In this document: positions 11,858 to 21,652 of the stretch, piece after piece
How the letters are laid out: each line of letters starts with the position of its first letter
Position numbering within the stretch: the first letter of the stretch is position 1
Assembly (NCBI GenBank): GCA_002197995.1
Contig: NGZR01000006.1
Location: 2,159,001 to 2,223,000, forward strand
DNA length: 64,000 bases
Direction of reading: 5' to 3'
Origin: Gaeumannomyces sp. JS-464
Taxonomy: Eukaryota; Ascomycota; Sordariomycetes; Magnaporthales; Magnaporthaceae
Made by a program: the position numbers and the translations under genes
Notes under the pieces: generated by a model
Seen by the model: the letters and a program-made list of their open reading frames with translations, nothing else
What the model was told of the DNA's origin: nothing
The model's database searches: none

Positions 11858-12420
11858 TGGCCCCAACAAACATGAGTAAAACCCCATAATTGTCATTAGC
11901 CAAAAAACCTTTCCCGAACCGTACGTGATAGTTTCCCATCATACGGCTCTCCTGAGAGAAAAACTGCATCACCTGGACTTCCCAAAAGGTGAAGTCACTC
12001 CCAAAGAGTGAGGCCACATCGGGGGTGATTAACTCCCACAGGTGGCTCTTATATAAACCCTCAGGTTGCCGTTGAGCTGCGAAGGGAAGATCTTCCCTCC
12101 CAGCCAAACCATGTAACTTTTGCAATGACAAATTCTGGAGAATCTCGGCCATTGACATCTTAACGGGTACTTGAGGGGATACCCTCCAACAAATGTGCCC
12201 CCACTGATCTTACCACACTCTGACTGGCAACAAGCTTGAGGATATTTCCTTTTCGGAAACCACGCTTGGGGCGCCTGAACTTACAAACAACAGCAAGCAG
12301 TCGCGTCTCGCCTTCGGGAAGGCAATCTCCCACATTGATTCCATCACCAACCAACCTATCTCGTCGACCGCCCTGCCCGTGTGCTCCCCAGCAAAGCCAT
12401 TCGTTTGGCCAAGACCTCTA
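11850..12420 (-). ncRNA. Partial mitochondrial group II intron (3' portion with domain V)
   Basis: The minus strand carries a 34-nt hairpin at 11916-11949 that begins GAGCCGTAT, has a GNRA-type loop and closes with ACGTACGGTTC: the catalytic domain V of a group II intron, including the AGC triad. The sequence upstream on the same strand (12420-11950) is about 50% GC and contains the frame opening MSMAEILQNLSLQKLHG; it may belong to other intron domains, but I cannot fold it convincingly. Domain VI and the 3' splice site should lie between 11915 and about 11850. Domain V is well supported; the full extent is inferred. Confidence 0.6.
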
Positions 12421-12436
12421 GCACGACAGCTGGAAC

Positions 12437-15027
12437 ATGCCAGCCAGCGAAATGTCAGCCAACGGAATCTGCGCCCTGGTGGGAGCCTCGTGGGGCGCCG
12501 CTGCTCTCTCCTTCGCCCTCGGAGTCGCGTCCCACCTGGCCTACTTCATCCACGGCGAGCTGGACAAGAAGGCGGGCGCCATCGCCGCTCTGTTTCTCAA
12601 AGCCTATCTTGCTCTGATCGTCCTCCTCTCCACATTCTGTGGCCAGCCGGCGGCCAGCCTGGTCTTGGCGTTGCAGCTTTGCGCAGCGTTCCATCTCGGC
12701 CTGCTCGCCAGCATCGGAACATACCGCCTAGTGTTCCATCGACTCTCCAAGTTCCCCCGCCCACGCCTGAGCGCCCTGACAAATTGGCACTCTGCGTACA
12801 TCGCCCACACCACACAGAGATTCCATGCCAGGCTTTTAGAATATCACAAAACATACGGTCATATGTTAGGACTGGTAGGCTGACTGAATTCCCTCTTTTC
12901 CTCATCCTCTTCCTCTCCCTCTTTTCTCTCTTCCTCTTCCTCTCCCTCTCCCTCTCCCTCTCCCTCTCCCTCTCCCTCTTCCTCTTCCTCTTCCTCTTCC
13001 TCTTCCCTCCTCTTCTTCTTCCTCTTCTTCTTCCTTCTTCTTCCTCCTTCTTCCTCCCCGGAACGGAGGGTCTGGCACGGAGATCACCAGCCATGCGCGG
13101 AGGCTGTGCAAGTCGCAAGACAGGACACGCCGCACCGGGAGGGCTCGTACGAGGAGCCCTTTTGTCATACTTAGAAGACTGACGACCTTGAGCATATATT
13201 GAATATCGCGGCCTTCTCACCCCCAACGACCGGCACCAGTAGTGCCACGAACATTTTCTTCTTTTTTTTTTAATCTTCTTTTTTCCTCGTCTTTTCTCTC
13301 CCTCCTGCTTCTTTTTCCTGCTTTTCCCGATATTCGTGTTCCATACAAGCGGATATTGACCACATTCCCGCAGGCCCTAGAGAACTATCTATCAATGACG
13401 TCGACGCCATTGCTCCCATCTATGGCCCCGATTCGCCTTGCCTCAAAGGGCCCTGGTATGACCTCGGTGGCACAGGTCTCAATCTCCATCGAACCCGAGA
13501 CCCGGTTCTCCATGCCAAACAAAGACCGTTCTGGGAACGTGGGATCAGAGGTAGGGCTACAAGTCGCGGGCAGAGCAACGTTGCCTGATTACTGACAGCA
13601 TTTTGGCCACTCACCCAGAGATGGCCGGACTTACCAAGATGATCGCAACCAAAGCCAACAGCCTTCTGCAGGACCTGCGTGGGTCCGGCGGCTCCTCGGT
13701 CGACGTGGTCTCGCTCATCGGTCCTTTTGCATTCAACCTTGCCTGTTACGTCATCTTTTCCGAGGATATCGACGATGCGAGAAAGGAATCAGCTGTCGAC
13801 ACTTTCAGCGACCCTTTTGCGCCTTACAAGGCGCTGCTAGAAAGCCAACGGGCCCTCGGGACGTTTGGCCACGTTCCCTGGCTCTACTCGGTCAACTCGC
13901 GGTATCCGATGCTGATCCCGCAGAACGACACATTCACGAGATTTGCCCAAGCCATGGTTGATAGGAGAAAAGAGGTGCTTAGATGCCACAGACTGCCTCC
14001 ACTTGGACTGACGTGATTTTTTTCTTCGGATAGCCTGCTGACTCGTCCCACCCCACGCCCAGCATACTCCCGACGTTCCCGATCTGTTCACATATCTCCT
14101 CCCAACCGAGACAGATCCGCACTCTGCCGGATTTCCCCTGTCTTGGGAGGCCCGCTTGGGTATTGTCGCAGGCAGGTACGTACATCATCAACCCTGTGAT
14201 GACTAGCGCTTGAGCTGAGTCCAGTCTATGCAGTGGCAACGTCTCCTCCTCGCTCCTCGCCATGATCTACTTCCTTTCCACACACAAGGATGCCCTCAGG
14301 GTGCTCCAGGAGGAGCTGGATCCTCTTTTCGATTCGGGAACGTTCGATCCCGCCGACAAGCTCCCTGTCTTCTCGTCCATACGGACCGAGACTATCAGAC
14401 TTCTGCCCATGGTCCCGAACGGCGGCCAGAGAGTGACACCGACCCGCCCGAGGGGCTCCGTATCAAGGACTACTTCATCCCTGGTAACACGGTGGTCAAG
14501 GTTCCCGCTATACAATCTTTCGAGGTAAGCTTCTCGCCGCCCTTCGTCCGCCTGCTTTTGGTCCTCGCGAGTCACACTCTCGATAAGCGGTGCTCACGAT
14601 GTCCCAACACACGATGCGCTCAACAGATGAGCGATACTTCGAGGAGCCGGATCAATGGATCCCAGAAAGGTGGACCAGCCGGCCAGACCTCGTGAAGGAT
14701 CCCAGGGCCTTCATACCATTCCCCACAGGCATGTCGTCGATCTTTACCTTAAGAAAACCTGCCTGGTGCATGAACGGCAAGTGGTTTTCGTATTTCATTC
14801 GCTAACTGCACATCTCGACAGGCCCCTACAGCTGCGTCGGTCGACAACTCGGGCTGGTTGAGATCACAACCGTCCTGGCCAACATCGTCCACGAATTTGA
14901 CCTCCACCTATCCGAGGGGCAAGATCCGTCAAAGTTCCTAAACTCGGGCGAGGATCACTTCGGCGTGCACTACGTGCCGGGAAGCCTGCTTGTGGACTTC
15001 GTCCCAAGAACCAAGACCATGATCTGA
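12437..15027 (+). CDS. Cytochrome P450 monooxygenase, several frameshifts
   Basis: ER-anchored heme monooxygenase of a fungal secondary-metabolism type. It has an N-terminal membrane region (to about residue 85), then FHRLSKFPRPRLSALTNWHS, GPRELSINDVDAIAPIYGPD, helix C FWERGIR, the ExxR helix (ETIRLLPM), PERWTSRP and heme loop FPTG/PYSCVGRQLG with the Cys ligand. It stops at 15025-15027. Exons: 12437-12874, 13374-13550, about 13599-13974, 14063-14175, 14234-14524, about 14600-14728 and 14822-15027. Intron 14729-14821 starts GC. Frame breaks near 12860 and 14440, and probably at one or two exon joins, fit one-base losses. The I-helix reads AGSGNVSS instead of AGxDT. The substrate cannot be inferred. 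Neighbours are an MFS carrier and a secreted peptidase. Confidence 0.85.
12893..13055. repeat. CT/CTTC-rich low-complexity tract in P450 intron 1
   Basis: Almost pure pyrimidine on the plus strand (CTCTTCC, TCCCTC and CTTCTT units). It lies inside the unusually long first intron of the P450 (12875-13373, 499 nt). Confidence 0.85.
14729..14821 (+). other. GC-AG intron within the P450 heme-binding loop
   Basis: The exon ends FIPFPTG with one base of the Gly codon. The intron begins GCATGT and ends CGACAG, and the next exon resumes in phase with PYSCVGRQLG. No GT donor at this point keeps the invariant heme loop, so a GC-AG intron of 93 nt is the simplest reading. Confidence 0.65.
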
Positions 15028-15360
15028 TCGCACCTTGCCGGAAGGGGCTCACCATTTTGCCCCCTTGGAGGATTTTCACTTGCGCGATGATGGGTGGATG
15101 GCCTCACGCTGTGCATGTTGCGTTGAGTTTGCGAATAAGGGCTTCTTAGCTAGTAAGTATGGAGTACATCAGTGTGTTCTGCACAGCGGCGGCGGACAGT
15201 TGCAGGGGGCTGGTGCGGGGAACATGACTGCTAGGAAATCCCCCAAGAGCCCGAGTTAGCTTTCAATAGCCTCAATAATTCGCTGTTTTGACGTTTTGCT
15301 TGGCCCCCCGGCAACCAATCGGCAATCATTCGTCAACTTCTCCAGCTCCTCTGGTCAATC
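15028..15360. other. Spacer between P450 and M24 gene
   Basis: 333 bp, tandem gene arrangement. No feature recognised beyond presumed 3' UTR and promoter. Confidence 0.5.
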
Positions 15361-16743
15361 ATGGTGCGGGTAACGTACTGCCTCAGCGGTCTCCTGCTGG
15401 CCAACAGCGCCGCCGCCGACATCTCAGCCTCAGCACCGCGCTACCAGGCCCTGCCGCCGCTGCGCGAGCAGGCGCGGATCCAGAACGAGTGGACCGCCGA
15501 GCGCAAGGCCATCATCCCCGGCCTGCTGGACAAGTACGGCGTCGACGCGTGGCTGATGAGCCAGCGCGAGTACGCCGAGGACACGGTCTTCTGGTCGCTC
15601 AAGCGGGCCGAGCAGTTCTCGGCGCGGCGCCGGACCACGATGCTGTTCATCAGGGATTCCGGCGCTGCCGGCTGCCGCGAGTACCAGTGGATCGACAACA
15701 CGCCGGCCGTCTTTGGCGAGCTGCGCGCCGCGCTGGAGCGGCACCGGCCGCGCCGCATCGCCGTCAACAGCGCGCAAGAGGTTGCCTTTAGCTCGGGCCT
15801 GCACGCCGGCGAGCTCGAGGTGCTGCGCGCGCACCTGGGCGGCGGGGACGCCACCGACGGGGGCACGGACTGGGCGGCGCGGTTCGTCACGGAGCCGATG
15901 CTCGCGGTCGAGTTCGTCGCCACCATGGTCGGGTCCCGGCTGGGCTGGTACAGGCGCCTGATGGAGACGGCGTGGGCGCTCGTGGGCGAGGGATTCAGCG
16001 AGCGGGCCGTGGTGCCGGGCAGGACCACCACGGCGGACCTGGAGTGGTGGTTCATGGAGAAGATCAAGGAGCTCGGCTACGGGACGTGGTTCCAGACCGA
16101 CGTCTCCATCATTGACGAGTCCTCGCCCTGGCTGGCGGACGCCGACAGGTCTCAGATGCCAGGCCGGAGGGCGGCGGGCGGCCAAGACGACAGCCCCGTG
16201 ATCCAGCACGGCGACCTCTTGCACGTCGACTTTGGGGTCTCGGCGCTGGGGCTGAACACGGACACGCAGCACCTGGGCTACGTGCTGCGCCCGGGCGAGA
16301 CCGAGGACGACGTGCCGGCGGGCCTCGTCGGGGGTCTGAGGAAGGGAAACAGGATGCAGGACATTGTGCGGCACAACATGAAGATCGGGCTCACGGGCAA
16401 CGAGATATTGAAGGCGTCCCTGGCGCAGATGGCAGCCGAGGACATCGAGGGCACCGTGTACTGCCACCCGATCGGGGACTGGGGCCACTCGGCGGGCACG
16501 CTGATCGGCATGACCAACCTGCAGGACGGCGTGCCGGTGCTGGGCGACCTGCCGCTGCTCGAGAGGACGTACTACAGCGTCGAGCTCAGGGCGAGCCACT
16601 ACGTGCCCGAGCGCAACGCGACGCTGAGCTTCCCGCTCGAGGAGGACGTCTTCTGGAACGAGACGGCGCGGAGCTGGGACTGGGTCTACGGCCGCCAGGA
16701 GCGGTTCCACCTGGTCAGGACGCCCGAGGCGGAAGACTTGTAG
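15361..16743 (+). CDS. Secreted M24 (Xaa-Pro aminopeptidase/creatinase-fold) peptidase-like protein
   Basis: Single-exon gene of 460 residues with a signal peptide (hydrophobic [13 protein letters not shown], likely cleaved near residue 20). The N-terminal half (about 30-210) resembles the creatinase N domain. The C-terminal half is a pita-bread metallopeptidase domain with candidate metal ligands in family order: Asp290 (HVDFG), Asp301 (NTDTQ), His369 ([10 protein letters not shown]), Glu408 (SVELRA) and Glu427/428 (PLEEDV). All five positions appear intact, so it is probably an active di-metal hydrolase acting outside the cell or in the secretory pathway on Xaa-Pro peptides or a related substrate. 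It is one of the few genes here with no frameshift. A long open frame on the opposite strand (15430-16833) is a codon-bias shadow. Confidence 0.88.
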   Translation: MVRVTYCLSGLLLANSAAADISASAPRYQALPPLREQARIQNEWTAERKAIIPGLLDKYGVDAWLMSQREYAEDTVFWSLKRAEQFSARRRTTMLFIRDSGAAGCREYQWIDNTPAVFGELRAALERHRPRRIAVNSAQEVAFSSGLHAGELEVLRAHLGGGDATDGGTDWAARFVTEPMLAVEFVATMVGSRLGWYRRLMETAWALVGEGFSERAVVPGRTTTADLEWWFMEKIKELGYGTWFQTDVSIIDESSPWLADADRSQMPGRRAAGGQDDSPVIQHGDLLHVDFGVSALGLNTDTQHLGYVLRPGETEDDVPAGLVGGLRKGNRMQDIVRHNMKIGLTGNEILKASLAQMAAEDIEGTVYCHPIGDWGHSAGTLIGMTNLQDGVPVLGDLPLLERTYYSVELRASHYVPERNATLSFPLEEDVFWNETARSWDWVYGRQERFHLVRTPEAEDL

Positions 16744-17301
16744 ATCGCTCGATTGACGAAAGCACGGTATGCCGCGGGTGCGGTGGATCTTCATTGCGTG
16801 ATTGACTGGAATATCACCGGGCCTGGGTTCCACGCCCCTCCAACCGCCCGTGTACAGTAATTGGACAATGGCTCGTGGCCGGGCTGCAACTGGCAGATCA
16901 GTCCAGCTCTCCAGCGTGTGCCCTGCGTGATGGAGCGTGGGACAAGATCAGCCCTGAGCTCGAGCCAGTGCTCCACAGTACCACGTATTTCCGGGCAATG
17001 CCGCGTAAGGCAGCACCCACAGGGGCCCACACGAGTGGAATCCCCAAGATGCCGCAGGGAAGGTCCGAGACCGACCAAGACGCAAGACGCAGCAGCCAAA
17101 AGTCATCTGTCCTCGACCAACACCCAAGACTTTTTTTTCTCTCTTCCATCTTTTGCACCTGTTGGAATCTCTTGACCCCGGTATCGCCCGCGCAACACAG
17201 CAACACAGATTCCGCACAACCATCACCGTTGGGACCGGATCCCTTCCCTCCGCCAGCCTCTCTCTCCTCTCTGCCCCGCACCGCATCCCTCGTGGCCCAC
17301 C
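16744..17301. other. Promoter region of the SH3 gene
   Basis: 558 bp between tandem genes, with a pyrimidine-rich stretch (17131-17290) leading into a good start context, CCACCATGG. No coding sequence recognised. Confidence 0.5.
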
Positions 17302-18280
17302 ATGGTTTCGGCTGACCGGCAAGCCATCATCGAGACCAACAAGTCTCTGCGCATCATTAAGAATGTGAGGAGCAGTAGCCCCCGGCTCTAAAGCCCTTTC
17401 CCTCGATCAAGGCTAATACACTTGTCCCACCAGGAACTCGAGAGCCTGTACGAAAAGGGCGTGATAGACGACCAAGCCTACGACAGCATCAACTCCCTCC
17501 TCCCCGCCGAGGGCAGCCTGGCCGCCGCCCGCGCCCCGGCCACTGCCTCCTCCTCCTCTTCCACGCCCGCCGCCCCGCTGCCCGCGCGCCACCCCCAGCC
17601 GCGCCCACTCCCGACCTTGCCGGCCTCAGCATCCAGGACAACAACGGGCAGCAGCCGCCGCCGCCGCCCTACGCCAACGCCGCCGCCGCCACCGCAGCAC
17701 AGCCGCCCCCGCCCCGCCGCCGTCCGGGAAGCCGGTCCTCTCGCACGCGCGCGCGCTGTACCGGTACGCGGGGGCCGACGCGCGCGACTGCAGCTTCGAG
17801 CGCGACGACCGCATCGCCGTGCACGAGTACATGAACGCCGACTGGTGGATGGGCCGCAACCTCCGCACCGGCCACGAGGGCATCTTCCCGCGCAACTACG
17901 TCGAGCCCGAGCCCCCCACGCCCGCCAGCCCTCCGCAGCCGCAGGGCTACCCCGTCAACGAGAAGGCCGCCGCCGGTGGCTACTACGGCGCCCCGCCGCC
18001 GCCCCAGCAGCAGCAGCATCAGCCGTATGGGCAGCCGGCTTACGGCGGTGGCTACCAGCAGCAGCCGCCGCCCCAGCAGAACCCCTACAACGCGCCCGCC
18101 CCGCCCATGGCCGTGGCCAACGCGCCGCCGGCCGGGCAGCCCGAGGGGCAGCCGGCGCAGCAGGAGGGCGGAAGCAAGGTCGGCGGCTTTGCGAAGAAGG
18201 CCGGCGGCAAGCTTGGAAACGCCGCCCTCTTTGGTGCTGGTGCCACGTTTGGTAGCAACATCGTCAACTCCATTTTCTAG
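17302..18280 (+). CDS. LSB1: SH3-domain protein of the Lsb1/Pin3 family (actin-patch regulator)
   Basis: Homologue of yeast Lsb1/Pin3, which binds Las17/WASP through an SH3 domain and modulates actin patches and prion formation. Exon 1 (17302-17364) encodes MVSADRQAIIETNKSLRIIK; a 69-nt intron (17365-17433) follows. Exon 2 begins ELESLYEKGVIDDQAYDSIN, the family's N-terminal helix. The SH3 domain follows (ALYRYAGADARDCSFERDD, ADWWMG, GIFPRNYVEP), then a Pro/Gln/Tyr-rich tail and the diagnostic C-terminus KLGNAALFGAGATFGSNIVN. Two frame changes in the GC-rich linker (about 17590-17610 and 17690-17730) each fit loss of one base. Both flanking segments are well conserved, so sequencing error is more likely than inactivation. 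Confidence 0.88.
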
Positions 18281-19061
18281 TCCTTCTTTTTTATTTTTCC
18301 ATCGTGGTTCCCTTGGTTTCCCTTGTCTCCGCTACATGTAGGTATGCCATGCATGAGTTGACGTGTTCTGTTCATATGCCATCGCATCCCCTTTTTAATC
18401 TCTGTGTTTTCCTTTTTTTTTTTTTGGGCATCCATGCGTTCTTTCCCCCGTGTATTTTTCTGGATACGACGTAGTGATCATTTCCATGCCAACGCATTGT
18501 TTAAGATATGTTAGGATGAGTTTGGATGACCATTGTATGAATCGGTCACCGACCTGGCCACTTCGCCATCTCTCTTCTCTCTCTCTCTCCCCTTACGCAG
18601 GCAATTCGGATGTCTCCGTCTGGCATAAAATGGCTTGGGAAGACTGTCGGTCAAGGAGATTTCCCCGCCGCCCTTCTTGGCTAGCCCTCTTTCTTTCCAA
18701 CACCGTATTTCACGCCGTCAACACCGTGGGATATCCTTGACTGTCTAGGGCCAAGGCTGTCTCCGTCAAACTTGCCCGATGGGTCGCTATCGACCTCCTT
18801 GATGGGCTAATATGGCTGATATGCGCGTAGTACACGTACATTTCCGTACTGAGAATCGCCGCCAAAGTTTGATCGATATCACATGAGAACCTTAAAAAGA
18901 CACGCGTTCTGGACAACCACGGGGATGCCCGGGTTCCCAATAAATCGCACCTGCTTTTTTGTTCACTCCCGTCTAAGTAGGTCAAGTAATCATAGCTCAT
19001 CATATAGAGTAAGAAACCCTTCTCCCCATTTATACTTGCTAGGTGGGGGCTAGATACTCTA
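18281..19061. other. Convergent intergenic region
   Basis: 780 bp between the 3' ends of the SH3 gene and the methylcitrate dehydratase gene. It contains T-rich and CT-rich stretches and no recognisable gene. Confidence 0.5.
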
Positions 19062-20958
19062 CTACACAAACTTGCTGTTCTCGACAACGTACAGGTCGAC
19101 GTACTCGTCGACCGACATGGACTCAAGCTTCTTGCCGTCCATTCCGAGGTCGATTAGCTTCTGCACCTTGTCGGCCGGGTAGTGGCCTCGAGGTGGCGCT
19201 TGTACTTTGCCAGGATCTCGGGCTTGGCCTCTTCGCGGCGGAGGCGGTGGCCCAGGGGCGCCTCGACGACCACCTCGTCCAGCACGGTGCCGTCCTCGAG
19301 CTCGACCGTCAGGGCGTTGGCGATGGTGCGCTGGGCCGGGTCGTGGTAGTCGGCCGTGAACTTGGGGTCCTCGACGCAGCGGATCTTCTTGCGCAGAGAC
19401 TCGACCAGGGGCGACGTGGCAGCCTCGGAGCCGTCGACATAGTCGGCGGCGGTCAGGCGGCCGTAGACGAGCATGACGGAGCACATGTACTGGATGCAGT
19501 GGTCGCGGTCGGCAAAGTTGTCCATGGGCTTGAACTGTTTGTCGATGATGCGCACGCAGGCCTCGTGGGTGCGGCACGTGATGGCCTTGATGTCGGCGGC
19601 CGACTTGCCGCGGGCCTTGAGGAGGGCGTGGATCTTTTCGCAGCACTCGATGGCGGTCTGGGAGTGGAACTCGGCTGTGGGGGTGGTTGGTTATGTTAGT
19701 GGGCGCATAGACAAGGGAAAAGGACGACCGAATAACGTACCAGGATACGACACCTTGAACAGCACGTTCTCCATGACGTAGCTGCCATAGGGCCTCTGGT
19801 ACTCAAACTTCTTGCCCTTGAACAGGACGTCGTAGAAGCCCCAGACGGGAGCGGACAGGACGGTGGGGATGCCGGCCTCGCCGCGCAGGACCTTGAGGGC
19901 CAGATTGACGGCGCGCTGGCAGGCGTCGCCGGCGGCCCACGACTTGCGCGACATGGTGTTGGGGGTGTGGCGGTAGGTGCGCAGCGACTGGCCGTCGACC
20001 CAGGCCTGGGTGACGGCGTCGGCCGTCTGCTTCTCCGATAGGCCCAGCATCTTGGAGACGACGGCGGTGCTGGCGACCTTGACGAGCACGACGTGGTCGA
20101 GGCCGACCTTGTTGTACGAGTTGAGCAGGGCCAGGCAGCCCTGGATTTCGTGGGCCTTGATCATGGCCTCGAGCACGTCGTGGACGGTGAAGATGCGGCC
20201 ACCGGCGACGGGCTTGGTGGTGGACCCCGGGGCGGCGGCGGCGCGGTTGGTGCGGGTGGCCCAGTCGGCGACGGCCAGGATGGCGCCCAGGTTGTCCGAG
20301 GGGTGGCCCCACTCGGCGGCCAGCCAGCAGTCGTTGTAGTCGAGCCAGCGGATCATGGCGCCAATGTTGAAGGCGCCGTTGACGGGGTCGAGCTGGAAAG
20401 GCGTGCCGGGCACGCGCGTGCCGTGCGGCACCACGGTGCCCTCAACCACGGGGCCCAGCAGCTTGGTGCACTCCTTGAAGCGCAGGCCCTCGAGGCCGCA
20501 GCCGAGGGTGTCGAGCAGGATCCATCGTGCCGTATCGAACTGTGCGAGGCGATGCGGTTAGCCTCGGTCCAATTGCTGGCCCAACAAAGTTCCAGTGCGG
20601 GGTTTCGCTGCTCCCAAATGAACGTGCGCGCGCCGCTTCTACTCACAGCCAATTCCGAGTCGATGGGCGTGTTATGGACGTAGCTGGCAATGTCCGAGAT
20701 CTCGGGATCGTACTCGAGCGAAGACATGTTGGCAGGTGCTGAGGACTGGCGGGCGGCAGAGGTCGAGAAGGCCGAAAGTGTGGAAGAGGAGGGGCGAGCT
20801 CGTGCGGTGGAGCGGAGGGCGGGCGAAGATGAGGAGCTGCTCTGCGACGTGGCGGCCAGCGTCAGGGGCGCCGAGGAGCGGAGGTAGCTTCGCTGCTGCT
20901 GCTGCGAGATGCGGAGAGTCCGTCCGGCGGCGCGGAGGGTCCTGTTGACGGCCGACAT
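19062..20958 (-). CDS. PDH1: 2-methylcitrate dehydratase, mitochondrial (MmgE/PrpD family)
   Basis: Methylcitrate-cycle enzyme that dehydrates 2-methylcitrate during propionyl-CoA detoxification in mitochondria. Exon 1 (20958-20647) supplies a Ser/Arg/Ala-rich targeting peptide ([18 protein letters not shown]) and then [19 protein letters not shown]. Exon 2 (20539-19741) carries the PrpD core: [75 protein letters not shown]. Exon 3 (19674-19062) starts [19 protein letters not shown] and ends [14 protein letters not shown]. Introns are 20540-20646 (GTGAGT donor) and 19675-19740. One frame slip near 19186-19192, between KRHLE and [12 protein letters not shown], fits a missing base. About 560 residues, normal for the fungal enzyme. 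Confidence 0.92.
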
Positions 20959-21568
20959 GGTGCGCACTGGGTTTGATGGCAGAAAAAAAAAATCAGGTCG
21001 ATGAGGAGCTCCCCAACTGTTATTTAAGTGCCCAGCCAAGGGGTTGCCTCGGCTCAACGCGGCCGCCACACAGCTCGCACAGGGATTCTTTCCAGGCCTG
21101 GAGGAGCTGACCTTCCCCAGTCCAGGGCTCGACACGGGCCTCCTGCAGCCCAGGGGAGACGTGTGGGGTCCGATTTACCGAGGGGCTTCCTCTCTTCCCC
21201 TCGCTCAGGCGGAAGGGAAGGAGGCTGTCTCCCTTTCACCTATTACGACCTCGGCTTACCATCGAGCCTTCGCAACTGTTGGCAGTCGGTCGGCAAAGGG
21301 GAATAAGCAATTGAGGCTGAACCTTTTTGACAGTGATATATCACGAGGCTGATCGACAGCAGATGATAAAAGAGAGTGACGGCTGACAAACACCAGCAAG
21401 GAAAGGAAACATAGGTTTAGGAAGAGAAGTGAACCTGGAATCCAGAAACCGGAGGAAAGCGGTTTAAAAGTGTGAATGAGAAGCACGCGCCCAAAGTGAA
21501 GTCGTACATGATCCAAACCTTTTAAAAAGGTTGCAAAAAGTTATGGCATCCAATGGATGCTATCAGGA
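20959..21568. other. Upstream region of the dehydratase gene
   Basis: About 610 bp between the dehydratase start and the tRNA gene. No other feature recognised. Confidence 0.5.
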
Positions 21569-21652
21569 CTCCGATACGGGGAATCGAACCCCGGGCTCGG
21601 CAGGACTCAAGTTCTTGAGAGTGCCGGATGTTAGCCACTACACCATATCGGA
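21569..21652 (-). tRNA. tRNA-Glu (CTC) with a short intron
   Basis: On the minus strand the acceptor stem pairs TCCGATA with TATCGGA. The D arm is GGTGTAGTGGCTAACAT and the T arm is CGGGG-TTCGAAT-CCCCG. The anticodon stem CGGCA/TGCCG encloses CT-CTC-A followed by about 12 extra bases (AGAACTTGAGTC), read as an intron one base 3' of the anticodon. Without it the tRNA is 72 nt. The CTC anticodon gives glutamate; discriminator base G. Confidence 0.9.

Larger units (their letters stand above)
11200..12420 (-). mobile_element. NUMT: mitochondrial DNA inserted in the nuclear genome
   Basis: A block reading on the minus strand holds mitochondrial protein and intron-RNA signatures: group II intron domain V (11916-11949), a cox1 exon fragment (about 11660-11857), and a LAGLIDADG intron ORF (about 11235-11640). 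In-frame TGA codons sit at Trp positions, as in mitochondrial code 4. Composition changes sharply to AT-rich from about 11225 to 11905. Outer limits are estimates: the left edge lies near 11.2 kb. The right edge, where composition returns to about 50% GC, lies somewhere between 11.95 kb and the P450 start at 12437. A chimeric join in the assembly is the main alternative to a true insertion. Confidence 0.85.

Noticed and set aside
12597..13226. 209-codon minus-strand frame rich in Arg/Lys/Glu
   Set aside because: Product of the CT microsatellite read backwards.
15430..16833. 467-codon open frame on the minus strand opposite the M24 gene
   Set aside because: Arg/Pro/Val-rich shadow from GC-biased third positions of the true gene; no family resemblance.
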